A DNA stretch of 64,000 nucleotides, from assembly GCA_003439945.1 (NCBI GenBank), contig QVRM01002073.1, forward strand, positions 16,016 through 80,015, given 5' to 3'. Made by a program: the position numbers and the translations under genes. Numbering within the stretch: the stretch's first letter is position 1; every line of letters starts with the position of its first letter. Shown in pieces: positions 55,441 to 64,000 of this stretch. Under the pieces are notes generated by a model. That model was not told where the DNA came from. It did no database searches and saw only the letters and a program-made list of their open reading frames with translations. The DNA comes from Dermanyssus gallinae (taxonomy: Eukaryota; Arthropoda; Arachnida; Mesostigmata; Dermanyssidae).

Positions 55441-58400
55441 CGCGTCAATAACGCGACATATAACGTTCTTTACACACACACATATATATAAATATATTTT
55501 TTTTATCTGTGCAATGCTCATTGAGAATAGGCGATTAACTTTACCGCTAAGACTCAGCGACCATGCTGCCACAAGGCCTGTTACGGAAGGTTTCAATATC
55601 TCACTATGTTTGTTTATGCTGCCGCTCCAAGCGCTTCTAGTATATAAATGTGACTTGTGTATTTAGGTAGATATGCCAAGCAAATACTAAATGCATCCAC
55701 ATATATAAACAAATGCACTTTTCCAAATATTGTTTAGCGTTATTAAATTATAACTCGTCGTGCAATGCGCATTTGCCTGTGTTCGTTTTTGGCGCTGTGA
55801 ATGGCCGTAGGGTTATGATTCTGAGGCACTGGGCGTGAAGGCTAAACGGCAACGTCGCATCTTCTAGGTGGCGTTATAGGTTTTCAGAAGAAGCAGAATT
55901 TTTTCACAAACACGACGATATGCTAATTAACGAAGGGGGCTATATGTAAAAGGCGGCTATAGCAAAATATTAAATGCGGTCGTCCTGTGTGTCATACGCT
56001 CGTGCCTATGAGAATTCTCTTCATAGCACACCTAGGATTTGTTGAACAAGGTAAAGCAGGTACATACGAAGTGTATATTGACGAGTATGTTTGTGTCACA
56101 TATTTATTTTATTTTCGTATTAATGTATGCTTCCGTAAAATGATTGACATAATATGGCTATAAAGTGCCTAGAGGCGTCTGTAAAACGTGAGAAAGGTCA
56201 TTTAAAATCCTGCGGCGGCAATGTGGCAATCATTGTGTTCACGGGTATTTATTTGAATTTTACTTGATTATGTTTGATCGTAAAGACCTTGCTCTATTTT
56301 GCTCTATTCTCTGAACGGATATTGCTACGCGGATGCAATGCTCGCGTTATTTATTCAGTAGAAAGCCATTAGCTCTCCGGCCGGTGACTCCGAGGACTCT
56401 GTATCGGTCGCACCATTTCAAGCTAATGGAGAAGCATCTCTTACGCTTCGTTGCACAAACGCAGTTAAATGCGACTCAGATGACCAAACCCCAAGTTTGG
56501 TCACTATATTTTCAACCTTCTCGCGCCAGTCGGTGAAAAGGCCCAACAGTGCGATAGGGCTGTGATTGCGGGCTCCGGCCGAGGTTGGTGAAAAGTTACA
56601 TAACATACCTGTACTCGCGCAGTGTTTAAAAAACTATTCGCGTTAAATTGATTCTAACCGAGGTACACACTTAATGGCAGACAGCCCATCCTAAGCCTAA
56701 GTCTAAGTAACGGCCATCCCATGTAAGCTGCTCTCTAAGAGCAACATTCTGCAATGCCAGATTCCAAAGATTGCGTAGCAGTCGATCTTAAAGGACTGCA
56801 CAGTAGATTAAGACAAGGGTAAGCCGCAAAGATACGACTGCTTAAACGTCTAGAGAAATGCGTGGTATGCTCAAAATACTACCAGAGGCCATGAGAGGAT
56901 TGCCGCGTTTTGGAAAAGAAGAGACGTTTTTCTTCGAACATTTAGTCAGTATTTAGCATCATTGATTTATTTGCGTACTGCCAAAGCGCCGCCATCTAAT
57001 TAAATTCAAATAAAGTGCCAACTCTTCCAGCACAAGAAACAAAAGCGGAGCACATGTAGCATTGCTGACCATTGCGGCATGTCCCATGCAATTTTGGTTT
57101 AAGTGCCAGGTAATCGTATAACCACAGAGCTTCAGCTACAGTAATTATTAAAACTATTCTAACTATAACAGATTGACGATAGTAATCACAATTGCTTGGC
57201 ACATAAATACGTACTAGCCAAATTATTATTTAAAAAATATTTTTATATATAGTGTTATTATTATTATATTAACATTTATTAATTTCGTGTTTGTGTTATC
57301 AGCATACAGTTGTAAGATTTGAGCGTGTTGTCCCGGTTCAAACAAGTGCTATTTAGTTGCTCATCCTGAGGCGCCGACTATAATAGAAGCGGCATAGCCT
57401 CTATACAGCGCGCTATAGACAGAAGCTGTCTCAGTTATTCTCCCTCGCGCTGGTCCCCCGTCATTGCTGAATTTCGCTGTTCCATTGCTGATGGATTATT
57501 ATTATTATATATTATTATGATTGCTACTATACTACCACGTTCAAATGGGAACATGTCTGACATGATTTGGAGGTCATTTTTACGCAGTTCTTGCCGATTC
57601 TGTCACGGCTTGGATTGTGGCCTTTCATCGCCGCTCGTTGAACGAGGCGAGTGATTCGACTTCTTCAAGTAGGTGCTTCTTCTTTACGAGGGCTCTCCGG
57701 CTCTTTTGTTGAGGACTCTGGATGATGGAAGGATGGCTGGCCTGAGCCGGGGTGAACCACGGCAAGGGCGAATTGTACGTTGTTCTGAGAGTTTCTGAGT
57801 AGGGCAACCTACTTAGCTGCTAACCCAATTAGCGTTGCTTCTTGCTGATGATCGTTACATTATGCGCACGAGAAGAGCTGAGGACAGCAGTAGTCATTAT
57901 GTAGGCGGGCGGCATTGTTCACGCGTTGCGGTCTTGGCGCCATACCATTGATGTCGTAACAAGCTACCTCACTCGTAAAGTCCTTATCAGGTAAAAACAT
58001 ACAAAATTGCAGTTATATGGTTGTTTGGCTCTCTCAGACCTCGAGGCTGGCTTTTCTAGCTTGTCAGCCGTTTCCTCGACCCAATAGTTTGTTTTTCGAA
58101 TTAACTACTCTGGCGCAATCTTTGCGTGGCACATTAATGACCGTCTGCCCAAGATAGCTCGCTTCCATGTACTTGTAGGTTCGTGGTGTTCAAAGCTCGC
58201 GCTGTACGAGTATACAACCATAAGTAGTTTAGGCTGACAACAAAGCTGAGCTGTGGTTTTAGGGGCCAATTTTGGTTGCTCTACCACCAAGTTGCTCCAC
58301 CACCAGCCTAAATATGGTTTAGAGCTTGCTCAAAACGGTTGCTTTGCGTACTTTGTGCGGGTTTAAGGCTGTTTGTTGCTGTATTCTTTGACAAATTGTG

Positions 58401-58830
58401 AGCTGGCGATAGAAATCGTTTTTGGAGACTAAGGTCACCAAGCATAGAACCGGCGCGTGTACTTTTGTACACGAGTTGCGTGTCAAGAAGAACAAAGTCT
58501 TTGCAGAAATGGTACATGCCGGCGCCTTTGTATTGTAGCGCAACGTATTTAAACCGAACGTATGTGCCCACTAGCCAACACACATCGCACACGCCATCAC
58601 TACGTAGTGGGGGCTGCCAGAGGTCTTAGCGGCCACTGCAATATCCACTGTCTCAGAAACTGACGGAAGTACTTTAGGCATGCAAGCGGATGATGAACGG
58701 CACAATAATTTTGTCATGCAATTTGTTACAAAATCAAGTGAATTGATTCTTGATGAACAAAATGTTGCCTGATCAGTTTCGGCGTCATAGCTATGACGAT
58801 TACAACAGGAACCGGATCATTTTGACAAAA
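55441..58830. other. Stretch without recognised genes
   Basis: AT-rich; short TTA/ATT runs near 57220-57290 and 57485-57520. Frames of 60-94 codons only, none with a recognisable motif. Confidence 0.5.
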
Positions 58831-58831
58831 C

Positions 58832-58955
58832 ACGCCGACTGGATGCAGTGACAGGAGGCGACGGGCGCCAAGGGAAACAGTTGAGACAATTGTTGTCCCT
58901 TGCTGTGTGCCGCGGAAAGGCCTCTGTCACAGTTAGCGCCAACACCCTCAGGCTA
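58832..58955 (+). mobile_element. LINE 3' scrap (family A)
   Basis: GDGRQGKQLRQLLSLAVCRG and the following residues align with the last block of the family-A copies (EFLRQLLSLAVCRGNAG at 6700-6770). Ends with a stop. Confidence 0.6.
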
Positions 58956-58999
58956 CAGTAAGTACTTGTCAGAAAACCTTTGAATAGTACAAATATTCT

Positions 59000-60200
59000 G
59001 AGCTTGTTAGACCTACACTGCGGCAGCGGAGCTCGTACTCTCTCGAAGCTTCTCTTATTGACGTCGTGCTCTATGAGGAGAGGGAGGCAGAGATTCAAAC
59101 ACGCTGCTCCGCTAACGGCCGTCTGCTACGAATGTATGATATATCAAATACACGGACTTATCAGTTGTTGTACTTAACCGCCAAGAACGGCTTGTTCACT
59201 CCCGTAAATAGCAAATAGAGATCCGCTTAAACATAGGCTCCCCCGAAACTCTACAGTACTAGGTACACGCTTGAACTGCACAATTGGAAATTAATATTAT
59301 CTTGAATTCCTCTACTTCCTTCGCCGTCTCTCCGTCACAGAAGCAACATAGGACACATCGGACGACGCCAAAAGCAACATAGAAACAACAGTAACGGTTG
59401 CGCAACTATCGCCGACCTAGTGTCTTTTATCAAGAGACGTCGGCCAGCGGCGTTTCTCACTGCGTCTATCCCTCGCACGCAGTTTTATATATTCTAGGTG
59501 GAAAAAGAATGTTGGTGAAGGCATGAAACACATGCAATAGACGGACAAAGACCGCGTATCTTGAATTGCTCAGTATAGTGCCGCCAACGCTCAACATGTC
59601 TAGTTCGAGTACCGTTGTCTGCATCCAGTTATCGCATCCACTGCAGCAATGGGCCGGAGAACACCCCAGGCCACACCGTCTCAAGCGCTCAGCATGCGCG
59701 GAGCAGCACGCACTTCTGCTGCTTTTATTAAAACCACGATGGCTATTAACTGATATGACATTTGCAAGAAAGTTACGAAAATGCTCCCCTACTGAACACA
59801 ATATCTCAAAATATTTCGCATATATCGAGTTTAACAGAACCCACCGCAGCGGGAACACGCCTGCCCGCTCTTATTGTCATCCTATCGATTGGCTGCGACA
59901 CTCTGTCAGAATGCCACCACCTCAACTGATCGACGTACTTCAAGAAGACACCGCAGAACCGCCTTAGCTCGTCACCGCCTACTCACAGAGTAACAAAGAG
60001 GGAAGAGCAGAAGAAGAGGGGCTTAGAGCGACAGTACAAACGGATATGTTGAGATATCTAGCGTTCCCCAATAGTCATTGTGGCAGCGTTGCTACTGACT
60101 CTTCGCGGTCTAGTTTATTATCTATTCTCAATGAGCATCGCTAAAAGATAATTTGATCAACAACATGGATCGAACCGGCAGATGAACGCGGGTAGAGAAT
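59000..60200. other. Stretch with unassigned open frames
   Basis: Frames of about 130 codons on both strands over 59466-59967, overlapping each other. Neither has a recognisable motif, so no gene is called. Confidence 0.4.
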
Positions 60201-60239
60201 AACCATGACTTGTGCACTGGCTCCTCGACCACGTCACAA

Positions 60240-60278
60240 CTATATATATATTTTTATATATATAGATATATATATATA

Positions 60279-60343
<65 letters not shown>
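60240..60343. repeat. (TA)n microsatellite, about 104 bp
   Basis: TA run with TTTTTA, GATA and TTTA interruptions. Confidence 0.95.
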
Positions 60344-60345
<2 letters not shown>

Positions 60346-61350
60346 TTGAGCGGTGTACGCAGAAGCTCGAAATATGAGGCTAGGGCTTTTGGGTGGCAGC
60401 CAGCCGCGGTAGCAGTGAAGGCGGTCCCTAAGCCAATCCCAACCACAGCGACCGCAATGATAACGACTGTAAAAACACTGTTGTCACCCGGTATTGTGCG
60501 TTGAAGATGACAGAAGAGTACGGTAGTAATGGGCACCATAAGAACAATGGTGCCCGTGAGCACCGCTTACTAGCCGAGTCGGCTCTCTAGTGCTTTGCAT
60601 ACAATCTAGCACGTCGTTCCCGCCGGAGGTCGGGCGCACTCGACGCCAGCGCCCCTAGCAAGAATCAATAAAACTACCCGATTTCATCCGTGCCTGTCTC
60701 TACCAGTTCTCGGCGCCTGCCTCGATTGCTTGCCGGTGCAATGACAATGAGGACATCATCTATATATAGAACGCTACTATCACTATTGCCACCTATGACC
60801 TACAACGACTATGGCAATAATAACAAAAACAACAGCAGTAGCTGTAACAATAACGACAACAAAAGACCCCGCCCCTTTTACGCTCTACCGACAGCACATA
60901 GGCAGGCCTTAATCGGAAAACCGCAACCCCCTATATCTTTACGTCTGAGAAGCTATCGGCAACGGAGAGGGGAATAGGGGCAGCAGACATAACTGCGTTG
61001 TGTAGCCCATGCACTCGCAACACTCGAACACGACGGTCTTCTGCGGACGCTTTGGGCACGACCCTGCTAGCTAAACTGCATACGCTCGAAAAAAGCCCAA
61101 ATATGCAAAGCGGGTAAGGACAAGCACAAGAAGAGAGAGAGGAAAAGAAAAGGGCAAGCGAGAAGAGAGAATTGGAAGACCAGAGGCGCGCTTAGCGCAG
61201 CAGCTCAGCAAGCGAGCGAGACTCGGAGCCGTGCGCCCTGTGCGGGACGTCATGTTGGCCGTGGGGCAGCAGGAAGATGATGACGCGATGACGTTATCAG
61301 CTCAGCTCAGCTGAGCCGATCAGTAGCTGCTAGTTCGCGCTGATGTCGCG

Positions 61351-61420
61351 GCGGTGATTCTCGCGGTGATATTCCTCATGCGGTGATATTCCTCTCGCGG
61401 TGATATTCCTCATGCGGTGA
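61351..61420. repeat. 17-bp tandem repeat, about 4 units
   Basis: Unit GCGGTGATATTCCTCAT alternating with GCGGTGATATTCCTCTC, with partial units at both ends. Confidence 0.9.
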
Positions 61421-61844
61421 TCTACTTGCAGTAGCCGCCTTTGGTGTATCCTGTTTTCATTCGTACGAACAAGGCTGGCGGCAGACGACGGGGGTGGGTC
61501 AACGTACGTAGAGCGCACGTATTCTCACGAAGGGTAAAAGATAAAGTGAAAATAGAGGCCGGGTTGAGATGTGTGTGTTTATGATGTGTGCATGCATGCG
61601 TATGTGTAATGTATGTACATATGAACATTTGGGTGCAAGAAGTGTAAAGAGCATGGCTGACATGATGGCAGTATGCGAGAATTAGACCTCGCACTAACGT
61701 AGCGAAAGCGCCTTTGACGTTGTTGCCGGTAACGGCCACGCTTCGCTGTTGCAGCCTACTATACGGCACGGTGAACATAGATCGTCATGTTACTATATTT
61801 TGGAACGGAAGAAATCATGAGAATACCGTCGATCACAGTAGCGA

Positions 61845-61965
61845 GGCTTTACTAGCAACACGGATTGGGAGAAATAGGTTTTAGTAACGACTCGGATCGG
61901 AAAACATAGGCTTCACTAACGACACGGGTAAAAAGACACCGGCCCTACTAACGACACGGAACAAC
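61845..61965. repeat. Degenerate minisatellite, unit about 33 bp
   Basis: Repeated ...(C/T)TACTA(A/G)C(A/G)ACACGG... blocks followed by variable AGAAATAGG/AAACATAGG strings, four copies. Confidence 0.7.
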
Positions 61966-62028
61966 AACAGCAAATATCCTTGTTTTAGTAACATACACAT
62001 AGCATAAACATACTTATGTTGTATGTTT

Positions 62029-62082
62029 AAGTCAATAATTACAATACTTATGTATTAAGCCAATAATTACAATACTTATTGG
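62029..62082. repeat. Tandem duplication, 28 bp x 2
   Basis: AAGTCAATAATTACAATACT then AAGCCAATAATTACAATACT, each followed by TAT(G/T). Confidence 0.85.
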
Positions 62083-62519
62083 CCGTACGTTTGCATGTGA
62101 GATGCATGCTGTTCCATTGGTCTAATCGTAACAAAGCTGTAAACTAATGAAGAACCGCAAAATCAAATGAGGTGAATGAGTGAGCCCGTGAGAATGGCGG
62201 TAAACCAATGCGTGCGTAGAACCATCCTTTACGAAGCACTAAATCAGCCGTACTATGAGAGCATATGAAGAATAGCCTTGAATCGAGCCAACTAGTCGCT
62301 GTAATCGACGCGGCTATCGGTATAAACGGGCCAACGGTGATGAGCGAGAAGACCGGCATTATGGACACGACCCTGGTGTCATCGTTACGCGGCCGGCTGG
62401 CGTGCAGCAATTTTTTGGAGTATCAAGGAACTGCTGAAAAAATGCAGACTTTGGCTTCATGATTATGCCATGCCGCTGTCGGTGCGTCCTTAGACCGTAA
62501 CTCTAACTCACAAAGTTAC

Positions 62520-62579
62520 CTTGATGAGGAATGCAAAAAGCGCCAGAAAGAAAATCAAAATCTGCTTCTTTAGCACCAT
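62520..62579 (-). CDS. Possible first coding exon: signal peptide
   Basis: MVLKKQILIFFLALFAFLIK followed directly by a GTAACT donor after AAG. Lys-Lys then a 14-residue hydrophobic core looks like a secretion signal. Downstream exons at lower coordinates could not be identified (a frame at 62144-62410 has no motif). In-frame sequence continues upstream with another Met (MLEITGLP), so the start is uncertain. Confidence 0.25.
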
Positions 62580-62889
62580 GGGTAGGCCCGTAATTTCGAG
62601 CATGCCAGCATAAAAATAGGCGTCAAGAAAGTGCAAAAAATGTGGCTTAGTAGCCAAATCGTAGACCTGCATTAAATTGGAGGAGATTGGCCAGATTGGA
62701 GTAGAATGTAGGAGTTGGTGCAACACCACTCCCATGGATTCGAAGCAATGCCTACGCAGTTACCGATCCCTGGGGGTGGGGGGGGGAAGCGGGTTTACTA
62801 CCAGACTAGTCACCATGGCTGGGGTGGCGCATGTCCCGTCTGGATTCCGTAATCCCCCAAAGTAATGCTGAGAGGTTTCAGCAGTAAAA

Positions 62890-63065
62890 AAAGACCTGCA
62901 TTGAAAAGGCTGTGGGTTCAGTTCTGAACCGGCCACTCATAAATTTGGTTTTCACGGTTTCCAATTCAGATACGGTGCATGCCTGATTCTAACCTAGATA
63001 CGGCAGACTATAATCGGCCATGATCGGACATAAAGGAAGTCACGAGGAGCACAGATGTCCTAATA
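62890..63065 (+). mobile_element. tRNA-derived SINE, copy 4, diverged and 5' truncated
   Basis: Retains GGGTTCAG near the B box, then GGCCACTCATAAATTTGGTT and CGGTTTCCAATTCAGA, with counterparts in copies 1-3. It lacks the A box and has an altered tail (CTATAATCGGCCATG). Confidence 0.7.
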
Positions 63066-63489
63066 GACGGGATGGTGCACACCATTCGCCCCATTATTTA
63101 TGTACAGAAGCGCCAAAGCGAAATGAGGAATGAAACGATAAAGAATGTTAAATACTAGTTAGCATAAACGAAATAATTTCGTTATAGCCAGCTAGTAGAA
63201 GGATTAGCTTAACTAACTTCTACACTGGCCAACAAAGTTTTATCTGCGCTTAACCCAGTTGATCGATAAACTGTGCTTCTGAAATCCTCAAGATTACTGA
63301 TGAGAGCTTTGCGTACTAGACTATGCAAAATAAAATATTTCACGTGCTTGGTTGTAAGTTTTATGACTGATCTTAGGATTTTTGAAGACACAAAACCTAA
63401 AAGAGATGATAAGACGTTCACGTTCAATGCTGCAATATACATTTGAAATTTCTAAAGCCTATCTTACAGATACATGCGGACGTTATGTG

Positions 63490-64000
63490 ATACCTAAAGA
63501 CATTTGCTAGGGCAGCTACTTATCGGCGCAAGTATGCTGGTGGTGTCGTAAAATATCTGCATGTACCTCGTATAAACGTAGGCCTCAATGCGCTCCTAGA
63601 AGAAACGCTCCGTGATATTCACGGTTCTGCGGTACAGCAAAATAACGACAAGGCTTTTGCTAAGCACAGAGAGCTCAGACCATCTATGCTGTACGACGAT
63701 TATTTCCAACATTGAGCACCTTATGCTCGAAATTAATTACACCTGTTGAAATGCTAAGCTCTTACGGGAGTGCGAATACCGTTCAGCGCTTTATTTCCCT
63801 ATGGTCAGCGGCGGAAATGCGCACGTGCAGTCACGAAACCATCTACCCTGCCTTCGCGAGTCGAACGCGTTGTAGCCAAAACGAACCGCCCCCAACTTTG
63901 TTACGAGGCATGCAGGTGTGCTAAGACATCGACGGCGGACGCCTTAGTTGCAATTGGAATCTACCCGTGGTTCTGCTTTACATCGAAGAGTAACGCCATC
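63490..64000 (+). other. Unassigned open stretch at right edge
   Basis: A frame without Met runs AATYRRKYAGGVVKYLHVPR and NALLEETLRDIHGSAVQQNN to a stop at 63713-63715. It has a coding-like composition but no recognised family. It could be an exon or element fragment continuing beyond the window. Confidence 0.2.

Noticed and set aside
59466..59967. Overlapping frames of about 130 codons on opposite strands
   Set aside because: At most one could be real, and neither shows a motif or conserved block.

Overview
The window looks like eukaryotic, intron-rich, repeat-laden nuclear DNA of an invertebrate. Evidence: spliced GT/AG exons, dozens of (TA)n and (TAA)n microsatellites, tRNA-derived SINEs, decayed LINE reverse transcriptases and decayed Tc1/mariner transposases. 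No prokaryotic gene organisation, rRNA or CRISPR was seen. An arthropod is likely, and a mite or tick is my guess from the mobile-element mix and the microsatellite load. That guess is not proven by anything in the sequence.

The one well-supported host gene lies on the minus strand and covers most of the left three quarters (47883 down to 4203). It is a 12-exon member of the glutamate carboxypeptidase II / NAALADase / transferrin-receptor family (M28B). Every intron was placed by GT-AG signals, and the codon phase matches at all eleven junctions. The assembled model is 940 residues: an 82-residue cytoplasmic head (exon 1, the least certain part), one transmembrane helix (exon 2), the protease-associated and peptidase-like ectodomain (exons 3-10), the helical dimerisation domain (exons 11-12), and an Ala/Gly-rich C-terminal tail. 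Alignment from memory to human GCPII indicates loss of the catalytic glutamate (Glu to Ala), loss of one zinc ligand (His to Gln), and loss of several substrate-binding residues. It is therefore predicted to be a pseudopeptidase, which is the main biological observation here.

Layout. 1-4202: 3' flank with two large TAA arrays and a LINE 3' fragment. 4203-30324: exons 12 to 2 with introns that hold LINE 3' ends, mariner relics, a SINE, a Tc1-like element with long inverted repeats (23609-25040) and many TA arrays. 30325-47637: a 17 kb first intron with a SINE, a 36-bp perfect palindrome, a 34-bp minisatellite, at least three more LINE relics and a small inverted-repeat element. At its 5' edge, 16 bases from the exon 1 donor, is a perfect 48-bp inverted repeat. 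47638-47883: exon 1. 47884-49600: CAG/CAA-rich upstream region. 49600-64000: repeats (LINE RT relic, SINE, mariner relic, minisatellites) and one possible signal-peptide exon at 62520-62579.

Apart from the pseudopeptidase gene, almost everything recognisable is mobile-element debris: two or three LINE families, one tRNA-derived SINE family in four copies, and two kinds of Tc1/mariner elements. I found no multi-gene system.
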